DNA of 64,000 nt, from assembly GCA_963746955.1 (NCBI GenBank), contig CAVVDR010000009.1:1-64000 (forward strand), in the 5' to 3' direction. This document shows positions 48,023-56,536 of the stretch, piece after piece. Every line of letters starts with the position of its first letter. The stretch's first letter is position 1. The position numbers were made by a program, and so were the translations under genes. Under the pieces are notes generated by a model, which had not been told where the DNA came from, did no database searches, and saw only the letters and a list, made by a program, of their open reading frames with translations. Source of the stretch: DASQBT01 sp963746955 (lineage in GTDB: Bacteria > Pseudomonadota > Gammaproteobacteria > Burkholderiales > Thiobacillaceae).

Positions 48023-51000
48023 TCAAGCCGCTTTCAGCAGTTCGTCGATGAACAGGGGCCTGCCGGTATAGTAGCCCTGTACGTAGTCGACCCCGATCTC
48101 CCTCAGCTTGTCCAGAGTCTCCTCATTCTCCACCGATTCGGCGATGGTCTTGATGCCGAGGAAGCGGCTGGTTTCGTTCATCGAGGACACCAGGGCCACA
48201 TCGACCTCATTCCGGAGCATGTCACGGACAAACGAGCCGTCAATCTTGAGATAATCCAATTTGAGTTTCTTCAGGTAAGAATAGGAGGAGAAGCCCATGC
48301 CGAAATCATCCAACGAGAAGCGGCATCCATAGCGCCGCAGATGACGGATAAATTCTTCCGCATGGGCAAAGCTGTCAATCGCGGCGCTTTCCGTAAGCTC
48401 GAAAATGAGTTTGTGCCCGGGGATGTCGCCCTTGCCCAGTTCCCCTACTACAAAATCAAAGAAGCTCTTGCTACCGATCGACTGTCCCGAAATATTGACG
48501 GAAAAGCTGCCGACGCTTTCGAACGCGTCCGGATGGCGGCGGATCCAGTCAAATACCCTTCCCAGTACCCACTGATCGAGCTCGCTCCCGCGTTTGAGCC
48601 GTTCCACCGAAGCGACAAACTCGCCCACATTGATGGTTTCCACTGAATCGGCTGGCGTGCCCAGCAGGATTTCAAAATGGGCCGGATCGCCGGTCACGTT
48701 GCCGATCGGCATGATAGGCTGGCAGCGCAGCGTGAGATGACCCCCTGCCAGCACGCTGTTAATGTGGCTGGCCCAATAGACTAGGCCGCCTTCAAGTTGG
48801 TTAATCAGTTCGTCCTCGCGATACGTGACGATCTGGTTGCGACCCTGGTGTTTGGAGGATATGCAGGCCTCATCCGCCTTGGTATATAACCCATCCGGGT
48901 CCAGGCAATCCACCGACCAGGCCAAGCCGATATTGACGGTGAGTGGGTAATTCTCGCCCTTCCACTGGAAGCTGAACTTGTTCACCTGGGTAATCAGGTT
49001 CTCGGCCTGATCCAGCGCATCTTGATGGTTGTTGGCACGGAGCATGAAGGCGAAGATCCGCTCGCCGCAGCGCGCGAACAGTTCCGGATCGGACACCTTC
49101 GCCTTGAGGAATTCGACCAGTTGCAGCAGCAGGGTGTTCCTGCCTTCGTCGTCCAGCTCCGACTGGTAGAGGCGCAAGTCCTCGAAGTCCATCACCCCGA
49201 TGGCGAAGCCAAAGTCGCCGGTCCCCGCCCGCAACCAGGCATGGCGAACGCGGCGCATGAATTCCTTCTGTCTGATGATTCCCGTGACCGGATCCAGAAC
49301 CGCTTGCCGTATCAGACTGCGATGCATGTGCTGAACCATGGAACTAAACGAACGATCCATGAGCGGCAACTGCAGGCTGTCGGTTGGCTTGAAGGACCCG
49401 TCTGCCAGCATGGACGCGAGCTCGCTGGGCTTGGCATCGAACTTCTTGACGCCGCGGTAATTGGCGAACACGTAGAGCGGGGGATCATCGCCTATCCACA
49501 CCAGATTGAGCGGCTCGGAGAATTTCTCCGCGATGAACCAGTCGCCCACCTGAAGCCGGTCAAGCTGGTTGCTTTCTTCTTCAGACAATGCCGGCGCGTT
49601 GGCGTCATTCGCGCGTCCGGGTTTAAGGGTGGTATAGCTGAGCTCGGAGCGATCCTTGGCGTACAGTAAGTGTTCCGCCATACGGTCAACCACCCGCTCC
49701 CGTTCTTCCCGGTCGGCGCTGACCAGGGCCAGTTGGGTATCCACATACTGCAACAGTTCATGGGCCTGGCCCCGGTTGATTTCGGCGTCCGAATCTGCGC
49801 CCAGCCAATCAAGCAACTGGTCCAGCGCCTGCCAGGCATGCGATTGCTCGTTGGCGTCATCGGTGTTGCGCAGCAGCACCCTAGTCAGGTAATTGCGCCA
49901 GCCGGTATTGAGCAGATCGAGCACCACGGCGGGGACCGGCTTACCCTCCACGCGTTCCACAATGCTCCGGGTGATGATGCGCTTGCCCTGACTGGTTTTT
50001 TGCCAGCCTTCCAGGGCGTCCTGCAATCGGGCGATGCGCCCCAGCCGGGCGCGCAACAGGGGCTCCAGCACCCTTTCCAGCTGGGCCCTCGCCTCATCAT
50101 AGACGCCCGGATTGGTGGCAGCCTCGGCACGGATGCGTTCGGTCCAGCGATTGATGAGCTTGAGCAGATTCTCATCTTTGACCTGGCCGTTATCACTGGA
50201 CACCATGGACAGGCGGTCAATGGCATTGAGCGCGCGCTGCGCAGGGTGGTGCGGCGAATCGAGAAATTTGCCATCCTGTATCGCCAGTTTGAGCAGCGGC
50301 TCTTCCAGGCGTTTGAAATAAGGCTTGATCTGGGCCGAGAGGGATCGTTGCGCATCCATGGCCGAAACCAGGGCGCTGAACACATCCACCGAACCCTGGA
50401 CATTTGCCTCGCGGCCCGCGGGAATGGCACCGGCGGCGGCCAATTCCTGCACCACCTTGGCAGCGTAGGGCAAAGCAGAATCGATCATGAATCCCGGAAA
50501 GCCGGGTCCGGCTGGCGCTCCGCTCGCGGGCACATGGGGTGCCGGCGCGGGCGCGGCAATTCCGCTTCCCGCCGAAGGCATGGCCGGGACTGCAGGACCA
50601 TTGCGACGGAACAAGCCCATCAGGGCCTGGGCCATGACAGCCATGGTGATGCGGTTGTCTTGCTGGGCCGCGCCTAACAAACCACCTGCGCCGGTATTTT
50701 CGCGCACGCCAGCGCTGTAGCCGCTTTCCAGAGCCGCTCCGCCGCCGCCTTGGTCGAGCGCCTGACGCTCAGCTTGCGGGCCATCATCCCCCCGTTCACG
50801 CAGCGGCCCCGAACCAGAGGCACGCGCGTCATGCCGGGATTTGCCCCTGAACACCGGCTCGGCCTTGGGCAGGATCTCGTCCAGCTTCTGGTAGAGTGCG
50901 CCGAGGGGTTCCTGCATACCTTCCCGCAGCGTCAGATACGCGGTCCGCCGGACCTTGCCGGAGCGGATGCCCGATTCCAGCGCGGTCATGAAGATACGGA

Positions 51001-51835
51001 ATATCGCCGTGGGGCCGTAGGGATTCACCCCTGCATCCAGTGCGCAACCGTAGAGTTGCTCCAACCTGGGCTCCAGCGCGTTCAGTTCAAGCTGATAGCG
51101 CTCCTCAAGCGTGCCAGCCTCGGAAGTCGCATTAAGCCAGTCTTCAAACTCGTCCTTGCCGACGATGCTCAACTCATCGGTTTCGGCCTGCGGCTCGGTC
51201 GGCAATTCTCCGGATTCGAGCTGTCTGACCACGGTCAGGATGCCTTGCTGGAATGCGTCCCTGACCTGCGGAAAATTGATCTTGAATTCGCGTGCCGCCT
51301 GCAATAAGGCGTTGTGCTCGGCGATGCTCTCGGCCGTGACTGAAGCCGCGCTCAACTTGTCTGCAATGGCCTCGCCAAAGTCCTGGACCGTGACCTCTAT
51401 GGTGTCACTCAACAGTGCCTGGGCCGCTTCCCGGATTCCTTCGTTGCCCCTCTCGGGATGGAGATCGGCGATGATGCGCTGGGCGCGGGAGGCCATGGCC
51501 ACCTTGTGCAGGACCCGGGTGGCGTCGCGCGGGCTGTCGCGAAATGCCACCCCCACGCCGTTGGCGGCACAGCGCACAAGGATGGCCGTCAGCTCGAAGG
51601 TTCGCGGGCTGATCGAGGCCGGAGGCGTAAATCCCACCTTGAGTTCCTTGCCCTCGTGGCCCGCCGCGTAGAGGGCATCTTCGGCCGCGCTGAAGCGCAG
51701 ATAGAGGCCGCCCAGACAAAAATCCTGTATCTCGCAAGGGACGTCCCTGCGCTCGCCGATGGTGACTCGCGCCTGCTGGGAAATCGCGAACCGGATTTGC
51801 CGTCTTTGCTCAGGCCGCTTTTCACTGTCGGGCAT
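48023..51835 (-). CDS. PilZ-DUF1631-GGDEF-EAL protein, probable c-di-GMP phosphodiesterase
   Basis: A 1270-residue cytosolic protein. An N-terminal PilZ-like domain (RRQIRFAISQQARVTIG, DFCLGGLYLRF) is followed by DUF1631, which spans most of the middle (LLQAAREFKINFPQVRDAFQQGILTVVRQL). A GGDEF-like domain near residue 860 has a degenerate active site (ARCGERIFAF), so it cannot make c-di-GMP. The EAL domain keeps FEILLG, LIFELTES, LDDFGMGFSSYSYLKKLKLDYLKIDGSF and AESVEN, with EIL in place of EAL. It probably degrades c-di-GMP under control of the other domains. I start at ATG 51835 because AGGAG lies upstream; ATG 51862 is less likely. Confidence 0.9.
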   Translation of the reverse strand: MPDSEKRPEQRRQIRFAISQQARVTIGERRDVPCEIQDFCLGGLYLRFSAAEDALYAAGHEGKELKVGFTPPASISPRTFELTAILVRCAANGVGVAFRDSPRDATRVLHKVAMASRAQRIIADLHPERGNEGIREAAQALLSDTIEVTVQDFGEAIADKLSAASVTAESIAEHNALLQAAREFKINFPQVRDAFQQGILTVVRQLESGELPTEPQAETDELSIVGKDEFEDWLNATSEAGTLEERYQLELNALEPRLEQLYGCALDAGVNPYGPTAIFRIFMTALESGIRSGKVRRTAYLTLREGMQEPLGALYQKLDEILPKAEPVFRGKSRHDARASGSGPLRERGDDGPQAERQALDQGGGGAALESGYSAGVRENTGAGGLLGAAQQDNRITMAVMAQALMGLFRRNGPAVPAMPSAGSGIAAPAPAPHVPASGAPAGPGFPGFMIDSALPYAAKVVQELAAAGAIPAGREANVQGSVDVFSALVSAMDAQRSLSAQIKPYFKRLEEPLLKLAIQDGKFLDSPHHPAQRALNAIDRLSMVSSDNGQVKDENLLKLINRWTERIRAEAATNPGVYDEARAQLERVLEPLLRARLGRIARLQDALEGWQKTSQGKRIITRSIVERVEGKPVPAVVLDLLNTGWRNYLTRVLLRNTDDANEQSHAWQALDQLLDWLGADSDAEINRGQAHELLQYVDTQLALVSADREERERVVDRMAEHLLYAKDRSELSYTTLKPGRANDANAPALSEEESNQLDRLQVGDWFIAEKFSEPLNLVWIGDDPPLYVFANYRGVKKFDAKPSELASMLADGSFKPTDSLQLPLMDRSFSSMVQHMHRSLIRQAVLDPVTGIIRQKEFMRRVRHAWLRAGTGDFGFAIGVMDFEDLRLYQSELDDEGRNTLLLQLVEFLKAKVSDPELFARCGERIFAFMLRANNHQDALDQAENLITQVNKFSFQWKGENYPLTVNIGLAWSVDCLDPDGLYTKADEACISSKHQGRNQIVTYREDELINQLEGGLVYWASHINSVLAGGHLTLRCQPIMPIGNVTGDPAHFEILLGTPADSVETINVGEFVASVERLKRGSELDQWVLGRVFDWIRRHPDAFESVGSFSVNISGQSIGSKSFFDFVVGELGKGDIPGHKLIFELTESAAIDSFAHAEEFIRHLRRYGCRFSLDDFGMGFSSYSYLKKLKLDYLKIDGSFVRDMLRNEVDVALVSSMNETSRFLGIKTIAESVENEETLDKLREIGVDYVQGYYTGRPLFIDELLKAA

Positions 51836-51953
51836 GGCTGCTCCTAATATTCGAAATGGCATTTGACGGATTCTCCGTCAAAGCCCCCCGCTTGGGTATG
51901 GATGCGCTTTCAGTTTCCTGGGTAGCTGTTGGAGCATAGCAACAGGAGGTAGA

Positions 51954-52565
51954 TCAACAAAGCCCCTGCTGAACTTCCGCCACCGCTTCCTCTAACCATT
52001 GTCGAATCGGAGAGAAACTGCGACGGTGGGCAACGCAAGGCCCATAGCGGCGTAGCGCGTCAAGATGCAGCGCCGTGCCATAGCCAAAATGCCGGTCAAA
52101 GCCAAACTGCGGGTAATCCAGGTGAAGAATTCCCATGACGCGGTCGCGCGCCGTCTTGGCCAAGATGGATGCGGCCGAGATTGCGGCGACTGTGGCATCT
52201 CCCTTCACCACCGCCTCGGCCGGAAAGGCCAGAGCGGGACAGCGGTTACCATCCACCTGAACCCGATCCGGCTTCACCTCCAGCCCGTCGACCGCGCGCT
52301 GCATCGCCAGCAGGGTGGCCTGCAGGATATTCAGCCGGTCAATTTCGGCCACGCTTGCTTCTGCGACCCACCAGGCTATAGCCTCGGACTTGATCTGGAT
52401 TTCCAGCTGTTCGCGCCGGCGTCGAGAAAGTCTTTTTGAATCCCGCAATCCCAGGATTGATCGGCCGGGGTGCAAGATGACTGCGGCGGCAAACACGGGC
52501 CCGGCCAGCGGGCCCCTGCCCGCCTCGTCAACCCCGCACAGAAGTAAGGCAGCAGAGCGCTTCAT
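51954..52565 (-). CDS. rnhB: Ribonuclease HII
   Basis: A 203-residue enzyme that cuts RNA in RNA-DNA hybrids and removes misincorporated ribonucleotides. The first catalytic Asp-Glu pair is in LLLCGVDEAGRGPLAGPV, with LRDSKRLSRRRRE and DATVAAISAASILAKTARDRVM carrying the rest. Its ATG overlaps the lpxB stop as ATGA, so it ends the envelope operon. The start needs no revision. Confidence 0.95.
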   Translation of the reverse strand: MKRSAALLLCGVDEAGRGPLAGPVFAAAVILHPGRSILGLRDSKRLSRRRREQLEIQIKSEAIAWWVAEASVAEIDRLNILQATLLAMQRAVDGLEVKPDRVQVDGNRCPALAFPAEAVVKGDATVAAISAASILAKTARDRVMGILHLDYPQFGFDRHFGYGTALHLDALRRYGPCVAHRRSFSPIRQWLEEAVAEVQQGLC

Positions 52566-53701
52566 GACTTCTTCTGCAAATACGGCAACAGTGCCTCGGC
52601 AATTCGTTCGGCCGCATTGCAGCGCAGCGTCTGGTGCAGAACCAGAAAATCCTGCTTGAGCTCCGCAACGCGCTGCGGTTCATCGAGCCAGGCCACGGTT
52701 GCACGCGCCAGTGCTTCCGGGGTGGCCTGATCCTGCAGCAGTTCAGGCACGGCAAAACGCTTGAGCAGGATATTCGGCAGGCCCACCCAGGGCAGATAAG
52801 CCTGCCATTTCATGATGGCGTAGGTTAGGCCCGGCAGCTTGTAGGTAATCACCATGGGTTTCTTTAGCAAAGCGGCTTCCAAGGTGGCGGTACCGGACGC
52901 GAGCACGAGCACGTCAGCCGCTGTCATTGCCTCTTGGCTGGAGGGGCCGGCGGTCAGGGTAATCGGTAAACCGCTGGGGCCAACTAGTGAATTGATAATC
53001 GCCGAAACCGCCTCCCCCGCCACTGGCAGAACGAAGCGCAAGTCTGGCCGGGCATTCACCAGCATCCGTGCCGTCTCCAGCAGCGTCGGTAAGAGTCGCT
53101 TGACTTCCCCTACTCGGCTGCCAGGCAACAACCCCACCAGCTCGCCTGCGAGAGGCAGCCCAAGACCACGCCGGGCTGCCGTTTGATCCGGCTTAAGCGG
53201 CAACAGGTCGGCCAGGGGATGGCCGACGTAGCTCACTGGAATATCGGCCTTCGCATAGATTTCGGCCTCAAATGGAAACACGACGAGCATGCGCGACACC
53301 GCCCGCTTGATCTTGCGGATGCGCTCGCCGCGCCAGGCCCAGAGCGAAGGGCTGACGAAATGAACCGTGGGAATGCCCACGCGCTTGAGTTTTTCTTCCA
53401 GTGCGAAATTGAAATCCGGCGCGTCGATGCCAACAAATACATCCGGTCTCGTGTGCAGAAAGTGTCGCGCCAGATTACCCCGCAGGGCCAGCAAGGCAGG
53501 CAGATGACGCAGGACCTCGATGTAGCCATTGACCGCCAGCCGATCACTGGAATACAGCGCGCGGCAGCCGGCCTCGGCCATGCGTGGCCCGGCGACGCCT
53601 TCAAACTGAACAGTAGATAGCCGGGTTTTCAGCGCGGTGATCAGGTGGCCTCCCAGCAGATCGCCGGAAGTCTCGCCTGCCACCAGGCCTACGCGAGCCA
53701 T
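52562..53701 (-). CDS. lpxB: Lipid-A-disaccharide synthase
   Basis: A 379-residue GT-B glycosyltransferase of the inner membrane that joins UDP-2,3-diacylglucosamine and lipid X. The family opening VGLVAGETSGDLLGGHLI is followed by FEGVAGPRMAEAG, FVGIDAPDFNFALEEKLK, HFVSPSLWAWR, and LLPGSRVGEVKRLLP, and the C-terminal LASGTATLEAALLKKPMVITYKL. Its ATG shares a base with the lpxA stop (TAATG). Full length. Confidence 0.96.
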   Translation of the reverse strand: MARVGLVAGETSGDLLGGHLITALKTRLSTVQFEGVAGPRMAEAGCRALYSSDRLAVNGYIEVLRHLPALLALRGNLARHFLHTRPDVFVGIDAPDFNFALEEKLKRVGIPTVHFVSPSLWAWRGERIRKIKRAVSRMLVVFPFEAEIYAKADIPVSYVGHPLADLLPLKPDQTAARRGLGLPLAGELVGLLPGSRVGEVKRLLPTLLETARMLVNARPDLRFVLPVAGEAVSAIINSLVGPSGLPITLTAGPSSQEAMTAADVLVLASGTATLEAALLKKPMVITYKLPGLTYAIMKWQAYLPWVGLPNILLKRFAVPELLQDQATPEALARATVAWLDEPQRVAELKQDFLVLHQTLRCNAAERIAEALLPYLQKKS

Positions 53702-54471
53702 TAACGGATAATGCCCCGCTCGCTGCGGCCGATGAAATCGAGCATCGGCTTCACCTCCGGATGGCTGACGGCCAGATCCGCCATCTGCTGCTTCGCATCT
53801 TCCAGGCTCAGCCCGAGCCGATACAGGAGTCTGTAGGCTTTCTTGATCGCCGCTATTGCTTCAGCGGAAAATCCGCGCCGGCGTAGCCCTTCGCTGTTGA
53901 TGCCATTGGGCTCGGCTCGAGGCCCGGCTGCCATCACGTAAGGCGGGATATCCTGCGACACGCCGCTGCCGAATGCCGTAAAGCAGTGCTCGCCCAGCCG
54001 GCAATACTGATGGACCGCGGTGAACCCGCCCAGGATGGCGTGGCTGCCCACGCTGACATGGCCGGCCAGAGTCGTGTTATTGGCCAGCACGGTGTGATCG
54101 CCGATCTGGCAGTCGTGGGCAATGTGCACGTAGGCCATGATCCAGTTGTCGTCGCCCACCCGGGTCACGCCCGCATCCTGGATCGTGCCAGTGTTAAAGG
54201 TGCAGAATTCCCGGATCGTGTTGTTGTCGCCGATCTCCAGCCGGGTAGGCTCGCCGGCATACTTCTTGTCCTGCGGCGCCTCCCCCAGCGAGACGAGATG
54301 AAATATCCGGTTCTCCCTGCCGATCCGGGTATGACCGGTGATCACGGCATGCGCGCCCACTGTCGTGCCGGGACCGATCTCCACATGTGGACCGATCACC
54401 GAGTAGGGTCCGATTTCCACCTCGTCCGCCAGGCTGGCCTCGGGCGCCACGATCGCCGTGGGGTGGATCAT
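53701..54471 (-). CDS. lpxA: UDP-N-acetylglucosamine acyltransferase
   Basis: A 256-residue left-handed beta-helix acyltransferase for the first step of lipid A synthesis. Hexapeptide repeats start at MIHPTAIVAPEASLADEVEIG and run to HAILGGFTAVHQYCRLGEH, which contains the catalytic-type His. The C-terminal helical part ends in the usual way. ATG 54471 gives the family N terminus; GTG 54477, which overlaps the fabZ stop, is the alternative. Confidence 0.95.
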   Translation of the reverse strand: MIHPTAIVAPEASLADEVEIGPYSVIGPHVEIGPGTTVGAHAVITGHTRIGRENRIFHLVSLGEAPQDKKYAGEPTRLEIGDNNTIREFCTFNTGTIQDAGVTRVGDDNWIMAYVHIAHDCQIGDHTVLANNTTLAGHVSVGSHAILGGFTAVHQYCRLGEHCFTAFGSGVSQDIPPYVMAAGPRAEPNGINSEGLRRRGFSAEAIAAIKKAYRLLYRLGLSLEDAKQQMADLAVSHPEVKPMLDFIGRSERGIIR

Positions 54472-54476
54472 TGCCA

Positions 54477-54917
54477 CTATTTGTCCCTCAGAGTCGCCAT
54501 TAACTCCGCCTCAGTCGCCAGTTCTCCTCCCACTTCCGCGCGCGCTTTGTATTTCCAGATACCCCGCATATGACGAGTAATCTCCGCCCTTAGCACCAAT
54601 TGGTCGCCGGGAACCACCGGGCGCTTGAAGCGTGCGCCATCGATGCCTGCGAAGTAAACCACGCCGACATCCTGCGGCAGACAGCCCTTGGTCTTGAACG
54701 CAAGAATGGCAGCGGCCTGCGCCAGCGCCTCAAGAATGAGCACACCCGGCATGACGGGGTGGCCGGGGAAATGACCCGGGAAGAAAGGTTCATTGATGCT
54801 CACGTTCTTGTGCGCGACGATGTACTTGCCCAACTCCAGTTCATCCACCCGGTCGATCAACAGGAAAGGGTAGCGATGAGGCAGGTACTGCATCACCTCC
54901 TCGACGTTCATCTTCAT
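54477..54917 (-). CDS. fabZ: 3-hydroxyacyl-[acyl-carrier-protein] dehydratase FabZ
   Basis: A 146-residue hot-dog-fold dehydratase of fatty acid synthesis. MQYLPHRYPFLLIDRV, then NEPFFPGHFPGHPVMPGVLILEALAQAA, contains the catalytic His and Glu. The true start is ATG 54917, overlapping the lpxD stop as ATGA with GGAGGGG ahead; the same frame is open to 55013, but those codons lie inside lpxD. Its stop abuts lpxA. Confidence 0.96.
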   Translation of the reverse strand: MKMNVEEVMQYLPHRYPFLLIDRVDELELGKYIVAHKNVSINEPFFPGHFPGHPVMPGVLILEALAQAAAILAFKTKGCLPQDVGVVYFAGIDGARFKRPVVPGDQLVLRAEITRHMRGIWKYKARAEVGGELATEAELMATLRDK

Positions 54918-55957
54918 GGCTTCCCCTCCAATTCTGCAACCTTGCGTTCCAGTTGCTTGATGCGTTCCACGAGCTTGTCGAGATGCCGCAGATGCACTGC
55001 GTTCCTTTGCCAAACCTCATGCTCCGAAAAAGGCAGCGCCGAGGTGTAGGTCCCCGGCTTGACCAGCGACTTGGTGATCAGCGTGTTGGTGGAAATGCGC
55101 GTGCCGTCGGCAATTTCGATGTGACCGAAGATCATTGCCGCTCCGCCGATGGTACAGTGCCTGCCGATCTTTGCACTGCCTGCGATTCCGGTGCACGCCG
55201 CGATCGCGGTATGGGCGCCGATCGTGACGTTATGGGCCACCTGGATCAGGTTGTCGAGCTTGACCCCGTCCTCAATCACCGTATCGTCCAACGCACCGCG
55301 GTCGACCGTGGTGCCCGCGCCGACCTCGACGTCGTCGCCAATTATGACCCGGCCGATTTGGGGAATCTTCTCCCATCTGCCCTGGTCAGGCGCCAAGCCG
55401 AAGCCATCCGACCCAATCACACATCCGCTGTGCAAGATGACCCGGTGGCCGATCCGGCAATCGTGATACACGGTGACATTGGCATACAAGCGGCAGTCCT
55501 CGCCCACCACGCTGTTTTCGCCGATGACGGCATTGGGTCCAATGACTGAGCGCGCCCCAATTCTGGCGCACTCACCCACCACCGCGCCAGCCTGAATTTC
55601 CGCCGTGCCGTCGACCATCGCGCGCGCTCCCACCGTGGCCCGCGGATGAATGCCAGGGCGGGCCGGCGGGGGCGGATTCAACAGAGCGGACACTCGGGCA
55701 AAATAGAGATACGGATTGGGACTTAGTATCCGTGGCAGCGCTGTCGCCCCACGAGCGTCCGGAGCCAGGATGACTGCACCCGCGCGGCTTCCTTCCAACT
55801 GTTTGAGGTACTTGGCCTGGGAAACAAAGCCTATCTCATCCACTCCGGCGCGCTCCAAGGGCGCAACCTGGCAGACGGTGACGTTCGGGTCACCCACCAG
55901 TTCGCCCCCCAGGCGGGCAACGATCTCTGCCAGCCGATAGCGTCGGGTTTGGCTCAT
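54914..55957 (-). CDS. lpxD: UDP-3-O-(3-hydroxyacyl)glucosamine N-acyltransferase
   Basis: A 347-residue acyltransferase that adds the second chain in lipid A synthesis. An N-terminal uridine-binding domain (LAEIVARLGGELVGDPNVTV, IGFVSQAKYLKQL) is followed by the hexapeptide beta-helix from GIHPRATVGARAM, containing LHSGCVIGSDGFGLAPDQG, DNLIQVAHNVTIGAHTAIAACTG with the catalytic His, and a C-terminal helix (LVERIKQLERKVAELEG). ATG 55957 follows GAGGG by six bases; the GTG at 55990 would add eleven residues. Confidence 0.95.
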   Translation of the reverse strand: MSQTRRYRLAEIVARLGGELVGDPNVTVCQVAPLERAGVDEIGFVSQAKYLKQLEGSRAGAVILAPDARGATALPRILSPNPYLYFARVSALLNPPPPARPGIHPRATVGARAMVDGTAEIQAGAVVGECARIGARSVIGPNAVIGENSVVGEDCRLYANVTVYHDCRIGHRVILHSGCVIGSDGFGLAPDQGRWEKIPQIGRVIIGDDVEVGAGTTVDRGALDDTVIEDGVKLDNLIQVAHNVTIGAHTAIAACTGIAGSAKIGRHCTIGGAAMIFGHIEIADGTRISTNTLITKSLVKPGTYTSALPFSEHEVWQRNAVHLRHLDKLVERIKQLERKVAELEGKP

Positions 55958-56016
55958 GCGGGAACCCTCTGATCGTGTCCCTCGCGACACATGATGGACT
56001 CGATCAGAGGTTGCAA

Positions 56017-56514
56017 TTATTTGTCGCCCAGTTCCTTCATTACCCGGTCGGTGATATCGATCTTGGGATTGAAGTAAACCGCCTGCTCAACGATCAGGTC
56101 AAACTTTTCGGTCCTGGCAATGTCCTGAATCGCCCTGCGGGCCTTATCCTGGATCTGGCTCAGCTCCTCATTGCGACGCTGATTCAGGTCTTCGCGAAAT
56201 TCCCGGCTCTGGCGCTGAAGTGTCTGGCTCAGGACGGACAAGTCCCGTTCCTTGGCTTTTCGGTCTGCATCGGACATAGTCATGCCGTCCTTGTCGAGCT
56301 GGGCCTGAATATCACGCGCCTGCTTGGTCATTTTCTGCAGCTCCAGGTCGCGTCCCGAAAACTCCTTCTCCAGCCGCTTCTGCGCCTTGATCGAGAGCGG
56401 CGCCTCACGCAGAAGCCGCTCCGTGTTGACGAAGCCTATCTTTTCGGCAAGGGCATCCGTGCTGATGGCCAAGCCACCCATTGCCAGCAGGGCAACAAAA
56501 ACCAGATTCTTCAT
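56017..56514 (-). CDS. skp: OmpH/Skp-type periplasmic chaperone
   Basis: A 165-residue protein with a signal peptide (MKNLVFVALLAMGGLAISTDALA) and a Skp body: KIGFVNTERLLREAP, a long charged coiled coil (AQKRLEKEFSGRDLELQKMTKQARDIQAQL), and the C-terminal YFNPKIDITDRVMKEL. It holds unfolded outer-membrane proteins for BamA, whose gene is immediately upstream (22-base gap). The order bamA-skp-lpxD is the normal one. Confidence 0.95.
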   Translation of the reverse strand: MKNLVFVALLAMGGLAISTDALAEKIGFVNTERLLREAPLSIKAQKRLEKEFSGRDLELQKMTKQARDIQAQLDKDGMTMSDADRKAKERDLSVLSQTLQRQSREFREDLNQRRNEELSQIQDKARRAIQDIARTEKFDLIVEQAVYFNPKIDITDRVMKELGDK

Positions 56515-56536
56515 ACCATGGTTACTCCATCAAAAA

